Virus record (IMG/VR): IMGVR_UViG_3300044612_000068
Coordinates: 1 to 20,448 of that record
DNA from: a virus
DNA length: 20,448 nucleotides
Direction: 5' to 3' (one strand)
Made by a program: the position numbers and the translations under genes
Part shown: positions 7,401-13,939 of the stretch, piece by piece
How the letters are laid out: every line of letters starts with the position of its first letter
Position numbering within the stretch: the stretch's first letter is position 1
Notes under the pieces: generated by a model
Databases searched by the model: none
Told to the model about the DNA's origin: nothing
Seen by the model: the letters and a program-made list of their open reading frames with translations, nothing else

Positions 7401-10400
7401 CGGCTGCGTCTCCCATCCGCAGACCGCCGCGAGCCTCGATCGGGCTTTGCACATAAAGCCCAGCAGTCTGTCCACCTCTTGGGAGGTACAGCCCGTAGCT
7501 TGCAAAATTGGCAACGTCGTCCGTTGCCTCGGATCGAATTGTTAGCCGTCCACCAGCCTTGGATATGCCATTGGTGCTGTCAGTAAAGTAGAGAGTGCCG
7601 GTCAGCGTCCCGCCGGTTAACGGCAGCTTCGTGCTGTCAGTCGCGGACGTTGCTGTCGCAGCGTTGCCGGTGATGTTGATGCCCCAAGTGCCGGACGCGC
7701 CTGTTCCGGTCAGCGATGGGGAGTAGGAGGTGTAGTTACCGGCGTGGAGGATGAGATGGTTTGACGCTGTCGCGTAGTTATTTGCGCTTTGCAAATAAGT
7801 CCCGCTGTAATTTTCGCCGATTTGAAGCTGTGCGCCGTTCGTGCTGCCTTCCATCGCACGAAGGCCGCTGAAATAGATACGGTTGTTCCCGCCGGTAAAG
7901 TACAGCCCGGTGCCGTTGCCGGAAGCCGTCAGATTCCCCGTCAGCGTCCCGCCGGACAGCGGAAGCGCGTAGCTGTTGTAGTTCCCGGCGTTGAGAACTA
8001 GATTTCCGGTTAAGTATCCATTCGCGTAAATGTTTCCAGCGACATACAGATTGTTGCTGCCACCGCCTTTTCCAATCTGAACGTGCTTGCTACTGTTGTC
8101 ATATTGCAGCCATAGGTGATCTGTAGCGGCAGATCCCAAAGCCTTGCCCCAAATATGCCGAACCTGTATCCGACCTTGCCCTGTTCCGCCCACGTTAAGT
8201 GCAGGCGTTGCGTCGTCCCACGCTAGTGTCGACGTGATGGTTACTTGCCCGGTTATCGCCCCGCCGGACAGCGGCAAATAGCTCGACAGCGCCGAGCTTG
8301 TGATGTAGCCGCTCGGGTTCGTGCTGTTATATGGCGTGTAACCAAGAGCGGTCGTTACCTGTGCGCCAGTGATACCAGTCAGGTATCCGCTGTCGTTCGT
8401 AAACGTGCTGACATTTGTCGGCTGCGTATACGAGAACACGCCAGTCGATGAGTTATACGAAAGTGATCCAGTCGCGCTTACGGCTGAACGCGCACGGGCG
8501 TTCGTGAAGTACAGGTTAGTGCTGCCTTCTGTAATGCCATCGCTGTTTGGCGTGGTGTAGCTGAAGGTGCCGGTCGTATTGTTGTACGACAAAGAGCCAG
8601 AGGCTGAGATCGAAGTCCTTACACGAGAGGTCGTGTGGTAAAGATTCGTGCTGCCTTCCGGAACCGCATCAGTGCTTCCGGGTGATGCGCTAATTTCAAC
8701 GTATGCTGAACCAGACCAGCGATAAACCTTCGCGCTGTCTATGGCGATGTAGATCTTTCCAGAGTCTCCAGTCGCTGGGAAAGCCGCGAGGTTCGCGTAC
8801 TCAAGGACGTCGTCAACGTAAGACGGCAAGTGCGATGACGCAATCTTTCCGGAGCTGTCTAGTCCGGCGTAGCCATTAGCAACGCCCTTATTTGCGGCGT
8901 TCTCTGGCGTAAATCCGAGTGCGGTCGTTACATCGCCGGACGCAATATTCGTGCCAACGGTAACGCGGCCTTTCCCATCAACAGTTACTTTCGAGTACGT
9001 TCCAGCGGTGACGCCGCTATTCGCAAGCGTCAGCGCGACAGGTGAGCCGGTCGTGCCGGTTCCGGTAACGTCTCCGGTGAAGTCAAGGGAGCCAGACGGA
9101 ATGGCGACCCAAGACGGATTAGTGCCGTCGGTGCTGAGGTACTTTCCGCTGTTGCTAGTCTGCGAAGGCAGAAAGCTATTCTTAACAGCAGCACTCGGGC
9201 TGCGAACCTCAGATACATGCAGATACTGCGCGTGATCGTCATCGCCCAAGCCGGAAAGGTTGCCGTGATCCTGAACGAGGGCAGCAGCAACGCCAGCAGA
9301 CTGCAAGGCGCGAAGGTCGTACACAGCGACCGTACTGGCTTTAACGCTGTTCGTGAAGCCAGTCTTGTGGGTGTAGATGACCTTATAAAGAGGGCGGAAC
9401 TCGACTGATGGGAACCCGCTGAGGCTCAATCCCTCAAAGGTCATCGCCTCTGCTTGCGATAGCTGGTTCGTCGGAGCCTGACTGATGATCGAAACAACTG
9501 GGTAATTCAGGTTGTTCGTGGCGAGAATCCACGAAACGAAGTACTCGTTGTTATTAACGCTCGCCGTAGACCAAGTCCCGCCGCTGTACAGGTTGTACTG
9601 CGGAATGCCGCCAACAACCTTGAACGGGAAATCGGTCGGCGCGTCAATTACCCAAGCATTGCCACTAAGGTACAGAACAGGGATGCGAGCAGGGCCAGAC
9701 AAATCCTGCTGCCACGTATTTGCGACAGGCGAATTAGTCGAGACGATATCGACCTGCATGTCTTCGTCGAAGAACGTGCCGCCGCCGATGTCGATTTGCG
9801 CATCCGCATCAGTCGCGCCAAGGCCAGTCGTCGTGTATCCGCTTGCGCCAAACCCGTTGGCAATTGCAGCACCGCGAGTACGGTGAAGGTACTCGTGAGT
9901 CTGCCAGTCAAGCGTGATGCCATGACGCTCATCGCCAAAGTAGACAGCCGTCGATGTAGTCGCGTTCCAGTAGACGTACGCTGTCGGCGCATGGTCTTCC
10001 CAAGTGAAATACGACATCTGCGTCGAAAGGACGCCAGACTGATTGAAGTAGATAAAATGCAGACCAGTCGTATTAGGAATGACGACGGTCTGCGCGGACG
10101 TATAAGTATATTTTACGCCCTTACACCAAACAACAAATTCAGTCGCAACAGGGGCAATCGTAAACGTACGAGTGCCGCTATCGAATGAGATCGATGACTG
10201 AGTCTTATCGGCGTGACCAATAGGCTCGCCCGTAGGCTCTGTCGAAGGCTCCCACGCAGTACCGTTCCAGACGAGTTTCTCTCCTGCGGCCGGCGCGTCA
10301 GTCGAGACAGCGCGGCCTTGGATCTTGGCTACGTTTGGTGCGGAAGAAGTACCGGAAAGATCTCCACCAATCTCAACCTTATCCGAGTTGAGATTGGTGA

Positions 10401-10467
10401 AGTTGGCGTCCAGCTCATTATTGGTAAGCGGACTGCCCTTCCCTGCGCGGGTAGTAATATTCGACAT
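4432..10467 (-). CDS. Giant tail fibre with C-terminal S74 intramolecular chaperone
   Basis: A 2011-residue receptor-binding fibre. The N-terminus (MSNITTRAGKGSPLTNNELD) is a typical virion-attachment start. The shaft contains repeated modules: EGSTNLYxTxxRxRxxxSAxGSLSY twice (about residues 605-665), LPLxGGxxTG units, and three copies of a segment around SLTGxGASGTWGI (starting near 907, 1382 and 1531). Near 1255-1310 is a Trp/Gly-rich domain (LTLTWEWSGDGGWGGND), and near 1707-1738 a pyocin-knob-like segment ending SSWRRQI. WSHPNAGG at 1871 precedes the C-terminal domain. The last 98 residues are a peptidase S74 chaperone with the S1914/K1919 dyad in SDERLK, a pattern that cleaves itself off at the Ser-Asp after trimer folding, followed by a coiled-coil tail. 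The start has AGGGGA at good spacing. Confidence 0.97.
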   Translation of the reverse strand: MSNITTRAGKGSPLTNNELDANFTNLNSDKVEIGGDLSGTSSAPNVAKIQGRAVSTDAPAAGEKLVWNGTAWEPSTEPTGEPIGHADKTQSSISFDSGTRTFTIAPVATEFVVWCKGVKYTYTSAQTVVIPNTTGLHFIYFNQSGVLSTQMSYFTWEDHAPTAYVYWNATTSTAVYFGDERHGITLDWQTHEYLHRTRGAAIANGFGASGYTTTGLGATDADAQIDIGGGTFFDEDMQVDIVSTNSPVANTWQQDLSGPARIPVLYLSGNAWVIDAPTDFPFKVVGGIPQYNLYSGGTWSTASVNNNEYFVSWILATNNLNYPVVSIISQAPTNQLSQAEAMTFEGLSLSGFPSVEFRPLYKVIYTHKTGFTNSVKASTVAVYDLRALQSAGVAAALVQDHGNLSGLGDDDHAQYLHVSEVRSPSAAVKNSFLPSQTSNSGKYLSTDGTNPSWVAIPSGSLDFTGDVTGTGTTGSPVALTLANSGVTAGTYSKVTVDGKGRVTVGTNIASGDVTTALGFTPENAANKGVANGYAGLDSSGKIASSHLPSYVDDVLEYANLAAFPATGDSGKIYIAIDSAKVYRWSGSAYVEISASPGSTDAVPEGSTNLYHTTSRVRTSISASGSLSYNNTTGTFSYTTPNSDGITEGSTNLYFTNARARSAVSATGSLSYNSSTGVFSYTQPTNVSTFTNDSGYLTGITGAQVTTALGYTPYNSTNPSGYITSSALSSYLPLSGGAITGQVTITSTLAWDDATPALNVGGTGQGRIQVRHIWGKALGSAATDHLWLQYDNSSKHVQIGKGGGSNNLYVAGNIYANGYLTGNLVLNAGNYNSYALPLSGGTLTGNLTASGNGTGLYFTGGNNRIYFSGLRAMEGSTNGAQLQIGENYSGTYLQSANNYATASNHLILHAGNYTSYSPSLTGTGASGTWGINITGNAATATSATDSTKLPLTGGTLTGTLYFTDSTNGISKAGGRLTIRSEATDDVANFASYGLYLPRGGQTAGLYVQSPIEARGGLRMGDAAGNGTITVGADTAATANRLVQRDSAGDIYGRYFFGVHFNQSSSNTENPSIAAFWTNSGSDNYCRKSSPAHVISQLGLLTTSGGTISGAIRASQITAGGSTNTDANLGVQGTTHLTGTIYYGGTVGGVNSWSSLSTSSSGTHTFSGSRFVFDRYGYGSQPLLTLENGTITMSQPTTFNSSITANGRDIRIFENDSFIEFYVGGDANTYYPVRFDVYAWFHFGSWSISRGYGDTAPWDPIGTGAHRGGLTLTWEWSGDGGWGGNDKTIRVNQFSEQYTTMVGGMALSVNGLIVWLRGGNAYYRFHGPGGMYKGATPYYSTYTASNGATFSPRSYNSSTVASEVTSRMPIRNESEHYDGNNRVLHAGNYTSYSPSLTGSGASGTWGINISGTATYATNVSNGRFDNYSGSYNNVYTWLHFHGGTGYGLYFPGSGSMTHLTPSSSSYGSVLIDGSRNGYWGTMFSTGVGSAGWMTNGNTTGYYTHGYGWKYYHESGAFYISNSTYGGGSAYVALHAGNYTSYAPSLTGSGASGTWGISITGNAATVGGLDVHSGRNDNANKIVRTDGNGYIQAGWINTTSGNSGVENRLTRIYSSYDDYLRYSTLTDFKVHIGESAKNNYSRRIDYTSDSNYWVGSFGHSGYGANETFHGGSGFFDIWSGSNYPSGTSHIQGFNALHYTTNSLGSTGGNAYGIQVAGQYNQGGLLFSRGCSGGSFSSWRRQIDDNNYTDYAVSLTYNSSLNSDSRNSRGVTRLYRRDDNSDYSVQTYWTGSHWYLAGYSGDGFHADCRVAYSDTTGTAARATRANGNLYIDDNYGNGIVGAYASTRYQGVFAMGDSYKLPADGTTTGSLYGMAWSHPNAGGVAGNLDSHGMLVLINGGFGSCMSYSIKASGNVTAYSDERLKTNWRPMPESFVERLAAVKVGIYDRTDGERITQVGVSAQSLQRLLPEAITKAGDEMGTLSVSYGNAAMASAVELAKELVQLKRELAELKSKLH
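4562..4613. repeat. Nested inverted repeat in S74-domain coding region
   Basis: TTGGTG/CACCAA (6), CTCGG/CCGAG (5) and GCAGT/ACTGC (5) stack in order with small bulges. A 7-bp hairpin, CAGCTCA-CGTT-TGAGCTG (4459-4476), lies near the fibre stop. Confidence 0.72.
5774..5877 (-). repeat. Fibre shaft repeat, copy 3
   Basis: Begins LHAGNYTSYAPSLTGSGASG and continues TWGISITGNAATVGG. It differs from copies 1 and 2 at a few residues and leads into the distal receptor-binding half of the fibre. Confidence 0.83.
6224..6324 (-). repeat. Fibre shaft repeat, copy 2
   Basis: Begins LHAGNYTSYSPSLTGSGASG and continues TWGINISGTATYAT. It is closest to copy 1 in the N-terminal half and diverges after GINISG. 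Confidence 0.85.
7648..7749 (-). repeat. Fibre shaft repeat, copy 1 (LHAGNY...SLTG...NAATAT)
   Basis: Encodes about 34 residues beginning LHAGNYTSYSPSLTG and ending NITGNAATAT. It shares most residues with the copies at 6224-6324 and 5774-5877, and the DNA is also similar, so the copies probably arose by duplication or recombination within the fibre shaft. Confidence 0.85.
10365..10399. repeat. 13-bp perfect inverted repeat near fibre gene start
   Basis: Arms CACCAATCTCAAC and GTTGAGATTGGTG with a 9-base loop, within codons 23-35 of the fibre gene. It is far longer than expected by chance and placed where mRNA structure can affect early elongation. Confidence 0.9.
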
Positions 10468-10479
10468 GCCTTTCCCCTA

Positions 10480-10923
10480 TTAGGAGATCGTTACAGTCCA
10501 AGTCACCGTCATCGTGTCGGCAGCCCCCTTGTTCACGACTGCGAACACGGTACGGCAGAGCATGGTTCCGCCCACGCCAGAGTTGAAAAGCCCCGCCTCG
10601 GTCACCGCGCCTGTGCCGATTCCGGCATTGAAGGTGGCAACGTAGGTCGCAACCGCGTTGGTCGCGGTTCCGCTGGTCAGCGAAGCGCGGCCAAGCTCGC
10701 CGCCGAGGGCGGTATCGCCAACGACAGGAGAGGAGGTTCCAGAGCCGACAGCCATGTGGCTCATGACCGCAGATGCCGTGCCAACCATGCGAGAAGCAAT
10801 GAAGTTCTTGCCGGTGGTTACGACGAGGTTGTTGAGGTCACGCTCGTCCTTCAGATTTCCACTTTCGTCGAAAATCTTGATCTGAAGCCGACCGCTAACC
10901 TTGATGTCTTCGAAAGCTTTCAT
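10480..10923 (-). CDS. Phage virion protein (147 aa), tail/fibre connector type
   Basis: A protein with N-terminus MKAFEDIKVSGRLQIKIFDE, then VVTTGKNFIASRMVG, a central MAVGSGTSSPVVGDTALGGE segment, and the ending CRTVFAVVNKGAADTMTVTW. The combination of the MxVGSGTxxPxxxDTxLxxE segment and the NKGAxDxxTxTWT ending is familiar from small structural proteins just upstream of fibre genes in many tailed phages. It is predicted to be mostly beta and without membrane segments. AGAGG sits nine to ten bases before ATG 10923. It ends 12 bases before the fibre start. A role linking the tail and fibre is plausible by position; the precise role is unknown. Confidence 0.84.
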   Translation of the reverse strand: MKAFEDIKVSGRLQIKIFDESGNLKDERDLNNLVVTTGKNFIASRMVGTASAVMSHMAVGSGTSSPVVGDTALGGELGRASLTSGTATNAVATYVATFNAGIGTGAVTEAGLFNSGVGGTMLCRTVFAVVNKGAADTMTVTWTVTIS

Positions 10924-10937
10924 CTAATTAGCCTCTG

Positions 10938-11891
10938 TCAGAAGTAGAAAGAAGAACCAACATAGTCTTCGGCAAAGTAAGTGATGTCGGCATAATCCGT
11001 CATCCTTGCGTAGCCGGAGTCCGATGCGGCCAACGATTCGCTGGGATTCTTTCCGAACTCCAGCAAAGAGTCGTCTATTGCATACTCAACGTCATCTTCG
11101 GTTCTGCCAAAGAAGGCGAGGTATGAAAAGTTATCAATGGCAGACGCCTCGTCCGCCCTCTGGGTCGAGAAAACAGAAGAAATCCCGTCCCCGAATACTA
11201 CATTTTCTGAAGCCCCCTTTGAAGTTTCCAGAGAGTGGGCTTCTTCAACTGACTGTGAGTCAGAGAGCGATAATCCAAAGTCTAGGATTATCTCGTCAAT
11301 CTGCGGGAACTCATCAGACAGTGACTTGCCTGAAGATATCCTCGCGCTGTCTGTAGTGCCGTTAGATGTTTCCAAAGACTTTTCAAAGCCTTTGGAAACA
11401 GCATCTATCGCCGAGTAGAGATCAGAGAACCCCTTGGAGGTGTCAAACGCAAGAAGCTCGGAAAACCCATCAATCTGATCCGAGATATGCTTACCAGCGT
11501 CGAATCGGCTGAAATCGTATACGCCAAACAGATCGTCAAGATTCAACCCGAAATCAAGCGTTGATGCGTCAAACGCATCGACCGCATCAACGAGGTTCTT
11601 GTCAAACAACAAGAACGCCTGATCGACAGGAACCTGAATCGTGTCGTTGACCCAGCGATCTGGCGGGGTCGGGTCGGCGAACACATTGGCCGCCGCAAGC
11701 TGAACGTAGCTCGACAACGCATAAGCGTTGACGAACGTGACCGCGTTCTTGAGATTTACGTAATCAGCGGAGTCCCGAAGATTTACGTATTGAGTAGTCG
11801 CCCTCGCGTAGACGTGAAGCGGCTCAGTGCGGAGTTTCTGGAACTCCACATCTGGTGCAGCTTTTGGGATATCGAGGACAACACGAATCAT
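10938..11891 (-). CDS. Acidic repeat protein (317 aa), putative virion component
   Basis: The N-terminal third (MIRVVLDIPKAAPDVEFQKL, then repeated YVNLRDSADYVNL) is followed by about ten degenerate repeats of 17-19 residues. Examples are TLDFGLNLDDLFGVYDFS, RFDAGKHISDQIDGFS, ILDFGLSLSDSQSVEE and SLLEFGKNPSESLAASD, with the pattern (L/F)xFGKxLSDxxxxxD. Such regular acidic repeats suggest a solenoid or a chain of ligand-binding turns. The C-terminus ends in aromatic residues (VGSSFYF). No named family is recognised. It overlaps the preceding gene by one base (TAATG) and ends 14 bases before the next gene, in the tail and fibre part of the operon. The DNA also holds several long perfect hairpins (see separate entries). 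Confidence 0.84.
   Translation of the reverse strand: MIRVVLDIPKAAPDVEFQKLRTEPLHVYARATTQYVNLRDSADYVNLKNAVTFVNAYALSSYVQLAAANVFADPTPPDRWVNDTIQVPVDQAFLLFDKNLVDAVDAFDASTLDFGLNLDDLFGVYDFSRFDAGKHISDQIDGFSELLAFDTSKGFSDLYSAIDAVSKGFEKSLETSNGTTDSARISSGKSLSDEFPQIDEIILDFGLSLSDSQSVEEAHSLETSKGASENVVFGDGISSVFSTQRADEASAIDNFSYLAFFGRTEDDVEYAIDDSLLEFGKNPSESLAASDSGYARMTDYADITYFAEDYVGSSFYF
11269..11292. repeat. Inverted repeat in repeat-protein gene (8 bp, loop 8)
   Basis: GATAATCC/GGATTATC around AAAGTCTA. A 6-bp hairpin (CTGACT-GTG-AGTCAG, 11249-11263) lies just beside it. Confidence 0.82.
11363..11407. repeat. Long inverted repeat in repeat-protein gene (9 + 6 bp)
   Basis: TTTCCAAAG/CTTTGGAAA stacked on TAGATG/CATCTA with a 3-base bulge. 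The 12-base apical loop can form a further CTTT/AAAG pair set. Confidence 0.87.
11595..11616. repeat. Inverted repeat in repeat-protein gene (8 bp, loop 6)
   Basis: GTTCTTGT-CAAACA-ACAAGAAC. A competing partner with one mismatch (GACAGGAACCT) lies downstream, and a 7-bp hairpin (GATGCGT-CAA-ACGCATC) lies at 11563-11579. Confidence 0.82.
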
Positions 11892-12259
11892 TAGAAGTCA
11901 GAGCGAACGCGCAACTTGATGAGATCGTAAACCGTCTGGATTCCAGAGCTGTTCTCCATCTCGATTTCCGCCTCATACACTCCGGCGGCATCCAAGGCTT
12001 GGGAAGTCCACTGGAAAGCAACGCGGCCATTGACGGCGTCCGTCACGGAGCCGGTGATGGTCGTCTTAATGGTTGTTGATCCGACCTCGCGAATCTTCAA
12101 GCGAACCGTCGCCCCGGTCAGGTCGATCGGCTGCCAAGTATTGGGATCGCTTTCGTCGAGAATCTGCCCGGTAGCGGCAGAGTTGCTGTCCTTCAGGTTC
12201 AGATAAAGAACCGGCAGCGTATCGCCTTCTACGAGCGGGATGGTTGCGCTATAGCTCAT
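11891..12259 (-). CDS. BppU-N-like Ig/beta-sandwich baseplate-type protein
   Basis: A 122-residue protein with segments typical of the N-terminal domain of upper-baseplate proteins (BppU_N-like): an N-terminal strand with a polar ligand segment (EGDTLPVLYLNLKD), LTGATVRLKIREVGSTTIKT, VTDAVNGRVAFQWTSQALDA and AGVYEAEIEMENSSG. These form an immunoglobulin-like beta-sandwich that in other phages attaches fibres to the tail. There is no membrane segment. GGGAG sits seven bases before ATG 12259. The start overlaps the preceding gene by four bases (ATGA), and its stop overlaps the next start by one base. A connector role between tail and fibre is inferred. Confidence 0.86.
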   Translation of the reverse strand: MSYSATIPLVEGDTLPVLYLNLKDSNSAATGQILDESDPNTWQPIDLTGATVRLKIREVGSTTIKTTITGSVTDAVNGRVAFQWTSQALDAAGVYEAEIEMENSSGIQTVYDLIKLRVRSDF

Positions 12260-12891
12260 ATGAACTCCCTAGGGGCAACCGACAACGCGCCGCCAGCATA
12301 GCCGTGCTTAGACTTGCGGATCGCAATCCCAAGCGCCTTGTCGAAAAGAATTTTGTTCATGCCAGCGCGATCCGGGTCAGACCAGACCTTCTGGGGCTGA
12401 ATCTGAAGCCGGTACAACGCACCCTTGATGAGCGTCTCAGAGTTCTCGTTCGCGATGTAATCCGGGATCGAAGTGCTACTCTGAGACGGCTTGAGCGAGT
12501 ACAGAACATACAGCGTCTCGCTCACGGAAGGCGTCGGAGCCACCGTAATGGTGTCGCTATCGTTCATCGTGTACACGCGAGCGGGGCCGCTGCCAGCCGC
12601 CATGTAGATATCTACCGGGGTTACGGCAGATAACTTCTCATAGCTCGGCGAAGCGGTCGTGCCGCGATTCCGGTAGAGGCCGAGAACATGATTGATCTCG
12701 GCTCCAGCCGGAGGACTCAGGTCGATTTCGTTTGTTCCAGCCGGGACAATCGCGTCTTCGATTGGCTGAATCCAGACGTCAGTCTTGATACAGAACTCAA
12801 TCGCCGCATCCTTTAGGCACTGCGCGATCGAAAAGACGGGGCATCCCGGAACTTCCAGCAGGACTTTGTTTGCTAGATCGGTATATTTCAC
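12256..12891 (-). CDS. Phage adaptor/head-tail connector-like protein (211 aa)
   Basis: Starts at GTG 12891 with AAGG five bases upstream. The N-terminus (MKYTDLANKVLLEVPGCPVF, then CLKDAAIEFCIKTDVW) is an alpha-helical adaptor-type start. The middle is beta (NEIDLSPPAGAEINHVLGLY) and the C-terminus helical (ENSETLIKGALYRLQIQPQK, then DRAGMNKILFDKALGIAIRK). This helix-beta-helix layout and the position two genes after the capsid resemble podovirus connector or tail-tubular-A-like proteins, which join portal and tail. It is separated by 50 bases from the upstream gene, a gap that holds a small inverted repeat at 12923-12936. The assignment is by architecture and synteny. The gene contains two long inverted repeats at 12433-12524. 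Confidence 0.82.
   Translation of the reverse strand: MKYTDLANKVLLEVPGCPVFSIAQCLKDAAIEFCIKTDVWIQPIEDAIVPAGTNEIDLSPPAGAEINHVLGLYRNRGTTASPSYEKLSAVTPVDIYMAAGSGPARVYTMNDSDTITVAPTPSVSETLYVLYSLKPSQSSTSIPDYIANENSETLIKGALYRLQIQPQKVWSDPDRAGMNKILFDKALGIAIRKSKHGYAGGALSVAPREFI
12433..12524. repeat. Two overlapping long inverted repeats in connector gene (11 and 8 bp)
   Basis: CGTCTCAGAGT (12433-12443) pairs with ACTCTGAGACG (12478-12488). TGAGCGAG (12492-12499) pairs with CTCGCTCA (12517-12524). Confidence 0.8.
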
Positions 12892-12941
12892 TCTGCCTTA
12901 CCCCGTTTCAGCCCCTAAATTTCCCGCTCGGGAACTCGATA

Positions 12942-13634
12942 TCAGCCCTGCGCCGCCTGCCCCGGAGGGATTCGCGGACGCGGAGTGGATGCCGAATCGG
13001 ACTGCGTCTTGATGCCAAGCGAGTTCTGGAACGCCTGAAGATGCGCTTGCGCACGGGCAACATTCCCGGCGTACTCGGAGTCTTTCGAGTAAGCGCGATA
13101 CAGGAGGTAGTCGAGAATCGCGTTGGCGTAGATGTCGTCGATATCGATGACGGTCGTCGCGATATCCGCAAGATCGTTCGGGCCGCCAGTTGACGTTACC
13201 GTCGTCGGGGCGGAGCTATAAACGATCTCGATGGAAGCCACACTCGTCGGCTTCGGATACAGATAAAACGTCTTCGGATCGAGCGGGTTGTAGATGTAAT
13301 GCTCGATCAAGGTCGTGCCAACGGTCGGCGTGTTGTGCCAATCCGGAAGCTGATCGTCCATGATTCGCCGATCAATCTGGCGAATCGCCTTGCCGCCGAC
13401 GTTGCGCACAACGTCAAGCAAGCGAAGCGCGGCAGAGGGAAGCGTCTGCTTCGACCCAGCGGCGCAAGTGAAAGTCGTGTTTACAGTCTTCGCGTCAGGG
13501 CGAACAAGGACAACCTCGCGCTGCGCGTCATTGAAGAACTTCAGAAGTTCCTGCTTCGCCCAGCGAGTGCCAGTCGTGTCCTGAAGGATGATCTGCGCAC
13601 GGTCAATGATCTCAACCACTTTTACCGTAGCCAT
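12942..13634 (-). CDS. DUF6682-like phage structural/adaptor protein (230 aa)
   Basis: Starts MATVKVVEIIDRAQIILQDT and continues TGTRWAKQELLKFFNDAQRE, a recognisable signature of a conserved phage family (annotated elsewhere as DUF6682). The beta middle includes LRLLDVVRNVGGKAIR and IYNPLDPKTFYLYP. The helical C-terminal part, IDIDDIYANAILDYLLYRAY then SKDSEYAGNVARAQAHLQAF, is also typical. The extreme C-terminus is Pro/Arg-rich. The family lies between capsid and tail genes in short-tailed phages and probably forms part of the head-tail junction. GAAGG sits seven bases before ATG 13634. It begins three bases after the preceding stop. Confidence 0.88.
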   Translation of the reverse strand: MATVKVVEIIDRAQIILQDTTGTRWAKQELLKFFNDAQREVVLVRPDAKTVNTTFTCAAGSKQTLPSAALRLLDVVRNVGGKAIRQIDRRIMDDQLPDWHNTPTVGTTLIEHYIYNPLDPKTFYLYPKPTSVASIEIVYSSAPTTVTSTGGPNDLADIATTVIDIDDIYANAILDYLLYRAYSKDSEYAGNVARAQAHLQAFQNSLGIKTQSDSASTPRPRIPPGQAAQG

Positions 13635-13637
13635 GTT

Positions 13638-13913
13638 TTAACCTTCGTAATACGGTTCTAAATCAGGGTTGTCAGCGTACACAGGGTTCCAGTCCCAGAT
13701 CACGCCGGTACGTTTGTTTCGAAGTTTCTTGGTTGGAGCGACAGGCACATCTTGCACCTGAATCCTCGGCTTTCCAAGAGCCTCGACCTCATGTTGCAAA
13801 TCATGCAACTTCTTTCTTCGGTCAATCGTCACGCCAAAGTTTGCCTTGGCGTATTCGTAGAGTTCGTCTTTGCTCATGCCATTGATATCCATAAGAAGAA
13901 TCGGGGAGAGCAT
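13638..13913 (-). CDS. Small HeH/SAP-like phage protein (91 aa)
   Basis: The core DELYEYAKANFGVTIDRRKK followed by LHDLQHEVEALGKP resembles the short helix-extended-helix (HeH/LEM/SAP-like) motif of small phage proteins placed after the capsid gene. The C-terminal half is basic then acidic (KKLRNKRTGVIWDWNPVYAD, ending EPYYEG). The start is uncertain: ATG 13913 is 13 bases after GGAGGG, while ATG 13892 and ATG 13877 (MSKDEL) lack good sites. The last would give the motif its usual N-terminus. The HeH-like motif suggests binding to DNA or a protein partner; a capsid or packaging accessory is possible. It contains 6- and 7-bp perfect hairpins (13793-13809, 13831-13852). Confidence 0.7.
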   Translation of the reverse strand: MLSPILLMDINGMSKDELYEYAKANFGVTIDRRKKLHDLQHEVEALGKPRIQVQDVPVAPTKKLRNKRTGVIWDWNPVYADNPDLEPYYEG

Positions 13914-13939
13914 GGTTACCCATGCCCTCCCCTCTCCTA

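Noticed and set aside
4432-10467. Diversity-generating retroelement acting on the fibre
   Set aside because: The fibre repeats are ordinary protein duplications; no template repeat, accessory protein or reverse transcriptase is present in the window.
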